From Thalassia testudinum (taxonomy: Eukaryota > Streptophyta > Magnoliopsida > Alismatales > Hydrocharitaceae), in assembly GCA_037157565.1 (NCBI GenBank), contig JAZHRO010000063.1, positions 89,556,001-89,620,000 on the forward strand: DNA of 64,000 nucleotides. Direction: 5' to 3'. The translations under genes and the position numbers were made by a program. This document shows, piece by piece, positions 1-14,089 of the stretch (positions are counted from its first letter, which is position 1; each line of letters starts with the position of its first letter). Below the pieces are notes generated by a model. That model searched no databases and was not told the DNA's origin. It worked only from the letters and a program-made list of their open reading frames with translations.

Positions 1-1599
1 ATAACAATCCATCTCTACAAGCGATGCATTATGTTCGATGGAGTCCTTAAAAACTACTACAGAAAGTAGGGCTAAGTTTCCCCTCTTATGCTATCTTGGC
101 AAAGAGTGTGCAAAAAAGTGCAAAGAATGATGGATGGAAAAATGGTGGCTAGGTTTCACATTCTCCATCTCATTGCAGAGGAAATGACTTAAATAGACGG
201 TGAGAGAGTGAAATTTGAGTGTTGATTTTAATAATGAACATGACTTATTTGGATGTCCAATAAATTCACACTAAAAAAGTAATTAATTAGCCTCAATGAA
301 CAAAATACTAACATCTTCTCCCAAGACTGCATGTGCATGTGCATGTGTCTTTTCTTAATTAGCATATTATATAACAGATACCACGCAAAATTTTTGCTAA
401 TTAACTATTCAAGACTTAAAAAAGAGTCCAAAATGGAGATTGGACCAATCATTTCTTGTAAAGCCAATTTGTTTTTCCCACTATCAAAAACCCATAAGCA
501 CATTAAAACTAATAGGTAAATCGTTAGGGTAAATGATAACCAACATTATTAATCTTCGACACGCATTTTCTTTAATAATTATTTTGTAATTGGTAAGGAT
601 GCACATTCTTATTCTAACATATACCAAGTTGAGAGCCAAAATAGGATTAGAAGAATAGTTTTCCAAGTTCTTGAAACTTTTGTCATCCCCTTCTCCCTCT
701 CAAGATTAACCCTACCTACGCCAACTTTAGGCTATCGACCAGCAGTCCAGCATCAATCAAGGTCCCCTTTCCATCCTCATCACCATCCACTCACACTTAT
801 CGCCTTAGCCCTCATCTCTTTCATCACCCACCTCGATCAATGTCTGCTTGCTTCATTTTTTGTTTGACAATACGGTGTCTACCTCAATGTAAAGTAGGGT
901 GGTTGGTCGTGAGGCCACCACCATCGCCACTCTTCCCCTTGTAGTCATGCTTGTTTCAATGATCACCCTTGGTAGGGTTGTCATAGCTCCACACTCAGTT
1001 GTGTCTTTGGTTGCTCGTCATGGTGGCTTCCACGCTCTCCCCCTCACTCCCGTTATGTTGGGAAATTTCAAGTCCCCGTAGGGAACTCTTCTCAACAATC
1101 GAAGAGTTGGGAATCAAACAATTCAATTTTCAATTTCCCATAGCATCGCAGAAGCGTGAAAACATAGCTTTTAAAACTTTTCCTCGAAACAAAACTCAGG
1201 TCGATGTCCATAAAAACCCAAATAACAAAATCAAGAAACAAAAGCAAGCTATGTAACCAGAACCATATTGAGACATCTAGTATCTCTCCATTTCAAGATG
1301 CCCATGAGTAAGACATATACTTGTAGGTGGCATAGCATAGCATCCCACGTGTTGTGCCTCTTCAAATAAGTCCTGCCTAAGGGACTCCCTTTGTCTTAGC
1401 AAGCGGATGAGTCCCTTCGTGTCGAGGATGCTTGATTCTATTATGTGCAACGTGAACAATTCACATTATGCAAACTCCTTTGCAAGTAGGGAGGCAACCC
1501 TCACCTCAAAATCCACCAAGAGAAGGCCAAGAGTATCAAATCCTCTCAGTCGTGTAATAGCAACTGAGGTGGATGCCATGTCATTAAGGATTCTTAGTT
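1..1599. other. AT-rich stretch without recognisable gene
   Basis: Only short, unconvincing open frames are present (none above about 85 codons) and none resembles a known protein. No LTR ends, primer sites or RNA genes were recognised. It is probably decayed repeat DNA, judged only from its neighbours. Confidence 0.4.
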
Positions 1600-4500
1600 T
1601 GTGTCACACCTCGCAATTCCCAACAAATAAAAAATTAGGTTAACAGGTGTGGAAGATTAGGTCCCAACTAACCAAGGTTGTTAGGATTGTAATTTCTTTG
1701 ATTAAGCCTCCACTTAATGGTAGGTTATAACACATGAGTCTACTAAATAATACGTGGCATACAAGACATGACATCAAATAAAAGAACATAATGAAACAAT
1801 TTAAACTGGCAACAATGTAATAACCAAGCTGAACAAGCAAGCATTATACATAAACTTCACATAGTTAGCCCCATATTTCATTAGGATACATAAAAGGAGC
1901 CCTACATAGTCCAAAATATATTTTTACATTATAAACAGGGCCCAACTACAATAATCACAATTTCTGCATTTAAACAAAATGAGCTATGCAACAGTAAGGC
2001 AAAAAGTAACTACATAGTACTACCAAAAAGATCCAGTTCCGCCAATCAGCTAGTTTGTTTCATCCCTAGGCCTAAATCCTACACAACAAATAGCCTAGTG
2101 CATGAGATAAGGTACAAAAATGAAGTCTGAGAGAAGCTCCTATGATGGTTCAAGGGGTGGGTCCATCCAAGCCCTTGGAAGTCCTACCTCTGCCATTGCC
2201 ATCTCCAACCACCATAGAGCCTGGTAGAAGCGATGCCTCACCTGCTCTAGGAAACAACATTGATCCCTCAACATCCTGAGCTCGCTACCCTTAAGATGCC
2301 ATCTTGTCCTAAAAGTATGACACAATAAGGATTGATCCAAGTGGCCTATAGGTAGAAACAAGAAAGAGAAGGTAGTATTCAGGTAACTACTTTACAAACT
2401 AACCATTTAATTATCCTAATCCCAACTAATACCCTATTGGTTAAAGTTTATTTATCCTCTCACTTTCCTCACAAGTCATAATAGTTATAATCGTCCCTTT
2501 CTAAGAGAAGAGATGGAGATGTACCCAATTGTCAACATATCATAGTATAATTAGTTCCTCCTTAATTAGGGGAAGGACTAAAAGCCTCATGATCCTCGAG
2601 TGAGGCATACTTGTCCTCGATCTACGAGAACATTGTTGATATAGTCAAAAGAATTAGGCCTTTTAAGAGCCCCAAGCGATTACCTTGAGATCATGAAGAG
2701 ATAACTCGACTTGAAGGTAATTGAGGTTTTGTCTACAATATTCCAGATCTTCATTGATAGCAAGGTTGGATGGATTAGGCCACACTAAGCTCCCACTAAG
2801 AGCATAATTTTTATTTTATGGAGGTGCCCTATTCAATCTAGCCTCGAATAAACTCTCATCCACTCATTCTTTTGGTGGGACATCCCAGGTTCTGCCAAGC
2901 AACGAGAGTCGAGTTGTTGAGTGCTAATATCGAGTAAACATATAATTATAAGATCGCAGTCACCCAACACATAGTCATAGAACATAAATGGCCAAACATT
3001 CATTTATAATATATTAAATAAAAATAAATTATTGTCAATTATAATAAAATCCACCAATGAAAATAGGAAAGTAAACTAAGTTCTCGAGTATGAGTATTGA
3101 TCGGGAGATTTTTGCTTAAAAGATGATATGTCAGAAAAATAACACGTCGTCATAATATAAATCATGGTGGAAAAAATCCTGAGTAAAAATATTTATTAGT
3201 GAAAAGTATCCACAAAGAGTTTAGTCATATCTACCGGGAGAAACAAGGCCAATAGACTCAGATAAATACTTCCTTAAATCACTCTAACCAACGCTTTTTC
3301 ATCATCAAGCACAAACGGCCGAGAGAACCTAAGGCATAGCAGTAAATATGTAAGAATCAAGTACATAAAAATCAAATACGTCTTTTCATATGCAACCAAA
3401 TATATTTCAAATCAAGCTAATATATGTGAGAGTACTCCAAACTCAACTGACATAATGACAATTCACAATAAATGATTATCCAAATTATCAACAACAAATG
3501 CTAACTGCAAACCAAATCTATATATATCAAGAGTAATATAAGGGATAACACATAATTTCTCAACTAATTCATGCTAAAAATATTCTAGGAAAAATAAACT
3601 TAGGGTTAAATTCACTATGTGATATCCTTGTGTAAAGTTGAGAGGGAGAGATATAAGCAATATAACCAAAGAATGGGGGCATGACAGCAAATCAATGATT
3701 GATTAAAATATAATATACCAATAATTCACCTCCGTCAACCACGCTCATTTCAACTAATGGGTGGTCTCCTGTAGTAAACAGGGGATGTGCTTCTCCGGCT
3801 CGCGCGCACGCGTGGAAGGGACGGCTGGAGGCGCGGCTGGTCGGAGGAGTTGGGCCGGAGGAGAGGAGCACTCCCGTGGTGGTGCGGTGGCCTGAGGTGG
3901 TCGGAGCTAGCCGTCGGCCGGCGAGAAGGAGACCGGCGGAGGCGGTGGGTTGCTGCTGCTGTCGTGAGTGGGAGTCGAGGGCAGAGGGGCTACTGCTGCC
4001 GTGAGTGGCGCGGTGGTGAGGACGTTGACGTGCGCGGTGGTCTCCTCTGTTGTTGCAGAGGGCAGGGGCGTGGTGATGGGGGCCTTCCCTGTGGTCACGC
4101 ACGAGACAAAGGGAAGAAGGAGGGGTGGAGGTGTTCCGTGGCTCTCTGCGTGCGTGGTGAGGAGTGCGTTTGTGGGGTGGTCGCATAAGAGGTGAGGGAG
4201 AGTGGCGGTGCTATCTATGCGTGTGTGAGTTAACGGAGAGGGAGCCGTGATTTGAGTGGTTTCCAAAATATGGGAGAAAACTTACGAGAGTTGGGGGGTT
4301 TCGGTACCGATTGGAGGAGGAAAATGACGAAGGTAAAGGGTTGGTGTTGATGGTGGTGATGGGTCTGTGTCGTAGGTAGAGGGCTCGCGGTTGGTGAAAA
4401 GGGATGTCGCGGTTTGAGAGGAGGCGCGGTCGTGTTTGAGGAGATTGCGCGGTTATGGGAATGCCGAGGAAGACGCGCGAAGCGTGGTGGTGGCCTGTGC

Positions 4501-5050
4501 GTGGATAAATCGCGGTGGCGGAGAGGAAACGAGAAGCGGTGGTGGTTGTGGGCACACGGTCTTGCGGGTTGAGGAGGTTGAAGATGGAGGCTCGCGGTGG
4601 TGGCGGGGTCCTGTGCGTGGAGAGAGGGCTGTCCTCCGCGGGAGGAAGATAATGGATGCTACGAGGTATTTGTTCGTGCATCAGAGGATGAAAAATTATC
4701 GGGGAGAGATTAAAGAAGGAAACCTTCTGTTGGTGTTTGTATGTGCATACGTATTCCCCCCAAAAAATGAAGGTAGGGGAATTAAGGAAAGAGAGAGAAT
4801 GGAAAAAATCAAAGATACTAATTTTATTTTTTTATAATATTTTAAATTATCATCCCTAATTAATTTGTGCATAAACACATTAATAAATTAATATATGAAT
4901 GTATGTTAAATATATATATATATATGTAAATAAAATACATCAATTAAGAAATACAAGAATGGTAATTTTCATACTCAACGATTATTCTTTTGTACTACGT
5001 ACTCAAAATCTCTTTTCAACTCCTAATTAAATGCTCTTAGGCCTACTTAA
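1600..5050 (-). mobile_element. Possible degenerate Tekay-like solo LTR
   Basis: The left edge reads TGTGTCACACCTCGCAATTC, which resembles in layout the reverse complement of the Tekay LTR end seen at 45,269. As in that LTR, an AT-rich left part is followed by a GC-rich block near the right (about 3,780-4,660), the order expected for a minus-strand LTR. No matching right end or TSD was found, so the right boundary is a guess. Short frames in the GC-rich block (for example 3,692-4,186) look like composition artefacts. Confidence 0.25.
4910..4925. repeat. (TA)n microsatellite
   Basis: About eight TA units in an AT-rich context. There is no associated gene. Confidence 0.8.
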
Positions 5051-6355
5051 TGTCCAAGTGGACCTATCAAGTACAACACTGAAAAACTAGAATAAAAAGA
5101 GTCTAACAAACTAAAATGGAAACTAAATAAGCAACACATTCAATATGAATCATTGCCTACAACAAAGCTTGGTTCCTTAGCAGAAAGACCAACTAAAGCT
5201 GCTACACTTAGCTGCTTAGCAACACCTAAGTACAGAACCTAAAGAAAACGTCAGTATAAACCAAGTAGAGTAGAAATAACAACTGGATACAAAAACAATA
5301 ACAGAGAAAGCAAGAGAGAGGGTATTGTTTTATAAGTTAATCTATTTATTAATCTTTACATTATTTTGTTCATTTTACAAGTTAAGTCAAATTTGTTACA
5401 GTCAAACTTGTTAATCAAACCTCAGGGCACAAGGGGATCCTTGTGTGACTTGCTAAGGTTCAAGACCAGTATAAACCATTCTCTTAGCTGAGAAGACGAT
5501 TTATACCCATTGAGTCATATGATAGGATCATTGTGGAAAGGGGTGGCAGCTATATCATATGACGTGAACATGTGTAAGCATTATGCACGCTAAACCATAG
5601 AAAACCAATGCCCTACCCACTAGTCGAGAAAAGAAACCAACTCTAAAAGCCCTCAACCCAACCATCATGCTTTCCCAGTTGGCTGTTAAGCCTAACTAAA
5701 GAGTCGTAGAGAGGTCAACAACTTTTTAAACCAGCTTAAATCCGATCTAAAAGACCAAAGCTACAACCAAAATCCGATGAGTAGCGGGGCTAACACCATT
5801 TATCCAACCTTTAACTCCTAATAAATCCATCATTATTATTTCTAAATTTTAATCCTAGATAACTAATTTTACATGTGTTCCACTGAGTAATATTAATCTA
5901 CTAAAACATAGAAGTTTTCACCTTGATTAAGCACATTCATTTAGGAGATAAATTCTCAGTAATTAACCTTGATTTCAGTATCAACAATACCTCGAAATTC
6001 CCTTAATTTTAGTACTTATTTCAATGTTTAAACATTATCACAATCACCACCCAAACCAGGGTTTTATCTTAGTTTATTCTAATTAATCTTAAGTATTAAT
6101 CTGTTAATGAATTAACAACATAATCACATATTAAAGTACCCAAAATAGTGACAAAAAGCCAATATGGATTCTAAACTCAACAAAAGGCATGGAACACAAA
6201 AAAATCACTCAGTATGCGAAGAGCTTGCAAAACTGGATCAAAATATGTGAAAGAAAATTGAAAACGGAAGAGGACCGAGACTACTCCACCTAGCATCATT
6301 GGAGGGTCATGATAACTTTGAATAGTGTGCAAAAGATTTGAAAATGCATGCCAAC
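5051..6355. other. AT-rich stretch without recognisable gene
   Basis: No substantial open frame or known domain is visible. Wording such as gagaagacgatttataccca near 5,490 resembles LTR leader debris, but no ends can be defined. Confidence 0.35.
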
Positions 6356-7924
6356 TAATATTTTCATATTATTTATGTTCATTAATGCCTAACTAATGTT
6401 AGTCTAAGGGTAATTTGGGTTAGATTGCCCTTAATTAAGTTAGATAAGTCATTTTAGGTAATTCTATAAATAATGCATACTTGTGGGTTTTTATGTAATT
6501 TTTCTTGCAATTATATCTAGTACCTTGATGTGTTTGTTTTTATATGTGTAGGTACGTAATTTCAGGTTGTGTTGGAGCAAGGTTGAATGGATTTTTTGAG
6601 TGGAGCTCATGTGGAAGAGAATTAAGCCTAATTGGTGGACTTATTTGGAAACCCAATTAAACCTAACCCTAGCCTAATTAGGAATCCAAATTTCCAAACC
6701 TATGACCTAACCTATGAAACCAATTTCCCACACCCTAGGGCCGACCATAGAGCTCAAATCCTAGCCTATTTGCTTGACCAAACTAGATCCTATCCTTTCC
6801 TAAAAGAACCTATCCCTTATCCTTAAAAAACCTAAATCCTAACCCGACAAACTTTATTTTGCCATCCCTTTTATCCTCAAATAAAAACTATTTTGATGGT
6901 CAAAATACACCATAATTTATCCACCACTATATCCAAATCCTAGGGTCCTAAATTGCCTACATAAATCTCTATCTTAAAACCCTAAACCAAATCCTATTCC
7001 TAATCCTAAACTTAATCTCAAAATTCATAACATAACACAGCTTTAGTATTTTGACCATAACTTTTCATTTCAAATCCAAATTGAGTGATTCAAGTTGCGT
7101 TAGAAAGCTGACTTTGAGGGCTACAACTTTGCTTTTATGTGCAACTTTAAATTCGATATATAAAGAGGCCAACAATTGGAGAGAACCATAGCCCTCCATC
7201 ATCCTCTCAAAGCCATCCTAGCCCTCCATCAATTCCAATAACACTTAACCTATTCTATCCACCTATTCCTTCATCCTACCCCTTGATTCCTAGACTCCTA
7301 ATCCTAGCCCTTTATTTTGGTGATCTAAGGCAACTTAGATCAACCAATCACAAGCCTTCTTGACCTTTATATAAACACCCTAACCAACCCCCTTAGGATC
7401 ATTCCTTTCTACTTTCAAATAAAGTCCACCAACTAGAACTGGTTCTTTTCTTCTTCCTTCTCCCCTTGGAGACCTTGGGTGCGCCTTCGCATCTACTTCT
7501 ACATTGTTGCTCTAGACTTCACCTTCGAAGGCCCTATTTTCTATCCTTTTCATTCTAATTCTAGTTGTAATTAGAATCATATTTCTTGTTGTAATACTAT
7601 TTCTACTTGTGTCAAACTCTTATTACTGCAATAAAAGTTCTAGTAGTTCCTTTTCAACTTGCCTTCAAGTTGTATGCTTTCTATTATTATTAATAATAGT
7701 TGCATGTTATTAGTTGTAGTCGCATTCTAGTAGTAGTAATCTCATATTCGAATCTGCTTATATGTTTCTTAGCATTAGAAAAGAGAATTATTCCGACTGC
7801 CTCCCTGTGAATGACTCAGACTTCATTTTTGAACTACGATTTCCATATTTATGAGTTCAATTTGAATATAAATTTAAGAGTTTCTAATGCGATTATACTA
7901 TGACGAAAGTGAATTTCGCAATCA
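6356..7924 (+). mobile_element. Athila-type LTR, family D (solo or remnant)
   Basis: It aligns by eye over its whole length with the LTRs at 9,822-11,176 (minus) and 17,116-18,541 (plus). Shared landmarks are the start (TAATATTTTC here, TGATATTT elsewhere), the segment around aataatgcatacttgtggg, the TATA box TATATAAACACC near 7,367, the U5 motif GCCTCCCTGTGAATGACTC near 7,799, and the end CGCAATCA. The start TG has become TA. No primer site follows and no TSD was found (CCAAC left, TATCA right), so it is an old solo LTR or a rearranged remnant. Confidence 0.75.
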
Positions 7925-9821
7925 TATCAGTGTTCAGAGCACCAAGCCTTCCTCAAAATTCGCATATGCACCAGACAGGTCCCTTAGATCATACGCACCA
8001 AGAACCAAGTCGAAAAACCCATAAGACACTTCTGATTTTTCACATAAAGAATAGTACTCAAAAATTGAAACAAAAGTCATAGAAATGTAGTACATGTCGA
8101 TACAATTCCAACGTATCTTATTTTTTGAAATCCGAGGTTATTTGACCTTTGAATCGGCCAAAACAATGCGAAGGGATCTTGAACCACCCTAGACTGACCG
8201 GTTCAACAGGACTGAACCACCCAGGCCTATGCCTTTGCCCCTATGCACATTGTGTGCAGCTCCCATTTGCCAGCCTCCATTGATGCGTATGTTTCGTGCA
8301 CCAGCGGCACCTTTCTCATCTTTTCTTCTTCTCTCTTCTTTCTTCTTCTCTCCTCTCCCTTGAATCTTGTACAACCTAAGGATGCTTACACAAATCAAAT
8401 AATTACTAACTAAAATGTAAATTGCCGAAATTAAATATAATATGTTAGGTCCATATCCAACCAGAAGATAAAAGTGCACCAAAAAGAAATCTGCTAGTCT
8501 ATTACATCATGAAGAAAATAGGAAAAGAAATACTACTACAACAGGGGTGATAAGTAACTGGAATTCTCATGTCTCACTACTCCGCATCCTTCTCCAAAAA
8601 CTCCCCAATCGTTGCCTGAGCTTGGGACGGTTCACCTACGTCTGAAGTTGGGCTAATGACAAAACTCCCAATAGAACATGTCTAGAAAATTAATTATAAG
8701 CAATAAGAAAGATAGGCAAGAATATAACTGAAGGAAACAATTAGAAACATAGAACAAAAACAAAAGGTGGAAAACTAACAAGAAGCATTGTAAGGTCTAA
8801 TTAACTACTACGAGTATAGTAGTATCAATTAGTTTAAACACTTGGTTTAATCATTATTTTATCATTTATCGATCACCTTATGTTGTAATATATTTACAAT
8901 GTCGATTAGGACTTACTTTAGCCATAGGGTCCCTCAAATTGGACTCAACCGACGCTAGCAGTGTCTTGCCCACCTCAAGGACCCATGGTGTAGGATGCGA
9001 TTGGCATATGACCTCGAAAACAACCCTAGGGGCAACTACATCATAGGAGTAAGGTGTCGCCTACCCTAGATAGCTTTTCTCCCTACAACACCAATGGACA
9101 GAACACTCCACGTCCGTTGTGAAAAAACTTGAGGCCGCACCTGTCTTGGCTAAAAACCTGAGTTGTAGGGAGGCATGCATCTCTTTAGCCACGGATGATC
9201 ACTGACCACGTAGTGACCCAGGAAACTATCTATCAGATTACTATGCATCTTTGTATTTATCTCAAGGAGTCGTTATTGGATCATGTATATTATATTTATT
9301 TGTCGCATTCTAATTTGTAGTTCTACCAAAGCTTCTATCACAACCCTTTCAATTTGACTAAACTACTTAGTTTCCACATTCTGATAGTGGTACCAATTAG
9401 GTTCTTATTTAAAAATCACAATGACACCAATTTTATAGAAAATGGAGTTCGTTTCATGCATGCGATGATATGGGCAGGTCTAGTACACTTAAGCACTTTA
9501 TAATTAACTAAGTCACAAAATTTGAATAATAATTTGTAAGTAATTATTTTTTAATCTAGCAATCTCATGCACGATCCCATGCACATACATGCATGGGCTC
9601 ACATCTACGTCGATCTCGCCGTTGCCTCCTTTTCAAATCATCGTCTGGCCTCTTCTCCTTCTTTCTCACTTGATCTCCTCCCCTTCTTTTTCATTTTTTC
9701 TCCTTCCTTCCCCTCCTTCCCCCCCTCTCTCTCTTCCTCACGTCTTCATGTATGCGTGAATGAAAGAAGAATGAATAGAGGAGAGAAACTCACCTTAGCT
9801 ACGCTGTTCTGAATGCAAATG
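7925..9821. other. Unassigned repeat debris
   Basis: No gene was recognised. The stretch contains pyrimidine-rich blocks (about 8,315-8,360 and 9,640-9,745) of the kind found in LTR leaders in this window. Short frames at 8,189-8,482 and 9,567-9,812 are low-complexity and not convincing. Confidence 0.35.
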
Positions 9822-11176
9822 TGATTGCGAAAAATCACTTTTCATCATAATAAATGTGTACAGAAACTCTTGAATTTGTAAGTAAAATTGAACTCGTAAG
9901 ATTTTTTGAATAGAAATATAGTAGTCCGAGTCGTTCATAGGGAGGCAAATAGATCAAAATCGCTTTCCTAATTAGAACTAAATCGAATATCAAGTTTTAA
10001 GGATGATTATTAGAACTAATACTAAATCTAATGGCATGCAACAACTAGAACTACAATATATTACTACTAGAAAGAATACAACTTGAAGACAAGTTGAAAA
10101 ATAAGTACTAGAACTTTATTAAATAAGATAAGAGTTTAACACTAATAAAAGTAGTACTACAATTAGAGAAATGCTTGGAAAATTACAACTAGAGCTAGAT
10201 TACTATAACTAGAATTAGACTAGAGAAATGTAGAAATTATGGGCTACGAAGGCGAAGTCCAGAGCGTCGGCGTAGATGCGAATGTGAAGGCATACCTCCC
10301 AGAATAACAAGAGTTGGCGTGGACTAGCACTAGTTGTAGAGACTATTTGAAGGTAGGAAATTCTTAGTAAGAGATGATTCTAAGGGGGGCAGCTAGGTGT
10401 ATTTATAGGAAATAGGGAGGCTTCCTATTGGTTGATCTAGAGTTCCTAGGATCACTAAATTGGGTGGTCTAGTTTAAATCATAAGGGGCCTAGGATAGGT
10501 AGGATATGGTCCCTCAGATCGAGGATGAAGGGTTAGGATAGGGAGGTGTTTTTTGGTGGTTTTCTAAATATAGGTGGCCAGCCACTTAGGCTAAAATCTT
10601 AGTGTTTGGTCGGCCACCTATGAAGGGATAAGGAGGCTCTGGGTGGCGGCTAGGTTTCTTAGGGTTAGGTCTAGGTGGCGGCTAAGGTTTCTAAGGTTAG
10701 GTTAGGATAAAATCTAGGTTGGTGTAGGTTTTCCTAAGGGATAAAATCTAATATGGTCGGTCATTATAGTATGAAAATCCTAATTTATGGTCAGCCAATA
10801 GTGCTAGCTAATTGGGTTAGATGGTAGAGTGTAGGTCTAGATTAATTAGGTTCCTAACTAGGGTAAGGTATTGGGCTAATTGGTTTAGAAATAGGTCTGC
10901 TAACTAGGCTAGTCAACTCCGAATAAGCTCAGGCCTAGAAATCTAATCAGCCATGCTTCGATCAACATGAAATTTTGTATCTACACATATAAAAATAAAC
11001 ATATTAAGGTACCAAATACAATTTTAGGAAAAATTACATAAAAGCTCATAAGTATGCATTATTGACAAAATGTCCTAAAATGCCTAATCTGACTTACTAA
11101 ATGTAATCTAACCCAAATTACCCTTATAATAACATTAATTAGGTATTAATTAACATTAATAAATATGAAAATATCA
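9822..11176 (-). mobile_element. 3' LTR (family D) of truncated minus-strand Athila element
   Basis: Read on the minus strand it starts TGATATTTTC at 11,176 and ends CGCAATCA at 9,822. It carries a TATA box (CCTATAAATAC, near 10,397) and the U5 motif GCCTCCCTATGAACGACTC. Directly upstream on the minus strand is the typical Athila/Tat 3' sequence GCTCGATGACAAGCAAAAAA, where a polypurine tract would follow but is degenerate. This places the LTR as the 3' LTR of the element carrying the integrase at 12,728-14,085. The 5' half of that element is missing. Confidence 0.8.
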
Positions 11177-12727
11177 CATCGTTATGCCTATTTTTTGCTT
11201 GTCATCGAGCAAAACACTAAGCAAAAAATTGTGAAAAAATAGTATTTACATGGAAAATTAACTTGCAAGTTTTGATCTATAGCATATCAAAATCATCAAT
11301 ATCGATTCTTCACAAAACCATAAGAATTATACACAAAACCTTAACGTCGAAGACTCAATAGTTCTAAAGTATCGACTCAAATTTGGACCTCTCAAATTAA
11401 ATGAGAAATCCTATTAGCCATCAGACTTGGTTCGTTAGAGTAACTTTTTCTGACTAAGTCGACCCACCCCAGGTTCGAATCGAATGTGAGAAACAAGCAT
11501 CTGGTGTGTGACATAATGTGACTTGCCAGACAGGCAACTAAGTTGATTCCTAGTATTCAATAAAACTTAGAATATTTCTATACTCTCTCTAAGACAATCC
11601 TATCTTCAGTTAGGCTATACTAAGATTTGGTAGCTTTCGCCTTACCACTTTTCTACCCCAAGGTTAGCACACTAGGTGTATATCTCCCCGGTTGGACCCA
11701 CTGGTCTCTTATTTATAATTTTTTTCTCAATATTTTTATTCCTTTTTTCTATAGGATAAACACCCATTTATAGTGAGGTGTTTTTAGTTTGAAAATGAGA
11801 AGGATAACATCCATATGTAGTGAGATACTTTTATTTGGTGGAAAAAAACTTTTTTTATTTTTTTTTCTCCTCAAATTTTTTCAAGGTTGAATATCTATAT
11901 ATATTTTTTCTAAATCATTTTTTTAGGTGAGTGGGTCTCCTTCATCCGTTCTAAATGCATTCCCCTACAAACATGAACAGTCATAAGAGCTAGATACATG
12001 GCAAGGTCCTTTGGATCCGTAAGCCCTAAGACTAAATCTTATTGACCACTAAGGACTCAACGAAATAGTCCAAAAGACAAGTCAGTGCACTATGCAAGTG
12101 AATATGCTCGAAACTCCAAGACTATCCAAACCAAAGGGCAGAGTGATAAATCATTCACTCATCACTCCTTTGACTTAATACTTCTAACTTTTTCAAACCC
12201 TTTTTAAAGTCTCGGGAAAATAAATCCAGATTTAGGTAAATACTCGAGATAATTAAGTCGACACACGACCTGAAGAGTCTAAATGAAAAAACTTTGTTCG
12301 TACTTTTGCTAAGATCATAAAATCTTCAAAATTGAATTTTTTAATATTTTTATAGCTCAAACTCTAAAAACCACGAAATTTTTTCTTTTTTTTCTTCTTT
12401 TTGAAAGAGAACTACTATTTTTTGATGACACAACTAATTAGAGAAAAATCACTAATACCTATAATTATGGAGATAAATAAGAATGACTCTGAAAAATATT
12501 ATCTACCCCCTATGCCTATTTTATGCAATGTTCTCAATGCAAGCAATAAACATAATAGAAGAATAGATGTTATTGGAAATCTAAGAGTTCTAAGGAAATC
12601 AATACTCGATCACCTCCAGACCTAAATTAAAATTTCAAAGCAAATAACAAGATTATTTACAAACATTGGGTTGTCTCCAAACAAGCGCTAACTTTCACAT
12701 CTATAGCTAGACTTAGTCAAATCTAGC
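11177..12727 (-). other. 3' non-coding region of the truncated Athila element
   Basis: It lies between the end of pol and the 3' LTR. It includes the Athila-typical wording gggttgtctccaaacaagcg (12,669) just after pol, and segments that recur in the 3' regions of NA1 (for example 23,480 and 24,020). There is no convincing ORF; the short frame at 12,401-12,625 on the plus strand is antisense and not protein-like. Confidence 0.6.
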
Positions 12728-14085
12728 TTAAAAAGATTCCAGAAGTGTTGTACTTTCAATCAGAAGCTCCTGGGCAACATTCTCATAATAAATCTTCAAT
12801 CTCTGTCCATTCATCACAAATTATTGTTCAATTTTGGGATCATAGATTTCAATAGCTCCATTTGAAAATGGCTGAACCATAGTGCATGGTCCAATCCATT
12901 TAGATCTAAGCCTGCCAAGAAAGAGTCTAAGTCCAGCATCAAAGAGCCAGACTTTCTAATTAGGTTTAAAAGATTTCCTGTTGATGTGCTTATCATTAAA
13001 GGCCTTAGCCTTTTCTTTATAGATCTTAGCACTCTCATAGGCTTCTCTTCTGATTTCGTCTAACTCATTGAGTTGGAGTTTCCTTTGTTGTCTAGCCTTA
13101 TCCAAATCAAGATTACATTTCCTGATAACCCAGTAGGCTTTATGTTCCAACTCAACAGGAAGATGACAAGATTTACCATAAACTAATCTATAAGTACACA
13201 TCCCAATCGGGTTCTTATAGATGATCTTGTAAGCCCATAAAGCATCATGTAATCTCAGGGACCAATCCTTTCTATCAGGTCTGACAGTCTTTTGGAGTAT
13301 GTTCCTAATCTCCCGATTTGAGACTTCTACTTGCCCATTAGTCTGGGGATGATAAGGTGTAGAATCTTGTGTTGTACCCCATATTTACTCAATAATCCTC
13401 GAAATTGGGCATTAGTAAGATGAGTCTCATCATTACTAATTATTGCTCGAAGCATCCTAAATCTCGAGAAGATATTTCTCTTCACAAAATCAATAACAAT
13501 CTTATGGTCATTTGATCTAGTGGGAATTGCCTCAATCCATTTAGAAACATAATCCACAACAAGTAATATATATTGAAATCCATGTGATGCTGTGAAAGGA
13601 CCCATAAAATCTATACCCCATACTTCAAATATTTCAATAATTACAATTGTTTGAAGGAGCATCATATCTCTTTTCGTCATACTTCCTAAAGATTGACATC
13701 TAATGCAAGCTTTACAGAAACTATATGCATCTCTAAATAAAGTAGGATAATAAAATCCACACTGCAACACTTTTAAAGCATTTTTCTTTCTTGAGAAATG
13801 TCCTCCATAGGTAATATTGTGACAAAAGGTTAAGATACTTGAAAATTCAGATTCAAGCACACATCTCCTAATAATCTGATCTACACAAAGCCTCAATAAC
13901 AAAGGATCCTCCCAAAAATAATATTTAGCTTCAGAGATAAACCTCAGTTTCAGTTGTTTAGTCCATTCATTGGATATTTGTAAGTACCTCTGTTTTGAAG
14001 GACCAAAATTATGCTATTTGCCAAACTAATCTTTCAAGACTCTCTCATGGATTCTTGGATTAAAGCAAGAAGATCGCTGATTTCT
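12728..14085 (-). pseudogene. Athila pol C-terminus: integrase remnant
   Basis: The minus-strand frames give, in order: the zinc-binding H-H-C-C module (HNITYGGHFS, then CKACIRC), the catalytic core (WGIDFMGPF with the first Asp, then the VDYVSKWIEAIPT block), a multiply frameshifted C-terminal part ([18 protein letters not shown]), and the pol end LLESF-stop at 12,728. AthC pol ends with the same LLESF. At the second catalytic Asp the usual ISDGG reads ISNDE, and the frame is broken at about 13,325, so the protein is dead. The N-terminal part is lost where the copia element begins near 14,085. The family identity is secure; the exact left junction is not. Confidence 0.85.
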
Positions 14086-14089
14086 TCTC

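Noticed and set aside
2140..2361. 73-codon minus frame with aromatic and Leu residues
   Set aside because: No family recognised, isolated, and no codon-usage or neighbour support.
3692..4266. 164-codon and 119-codon His/Thr/Pro-rich frames
   Set aside because: Low-complexity translation of a GC-rich LTR-like block, with competing frames on the other strand.
8940..9240. Possible DNA-transposon coding remnant on the minus strand
   Set aside because: Translation in all frames gives frequent stops and no motif that I can assign to hAT, Mutator or CACTA.
6356..11176. The D LTRs at 6,356 and 9,822 as the two ends of one element
   Set aside because: They are in opposite orientation, and the sequence between them has no primer site, polypurine tract or coding domain.
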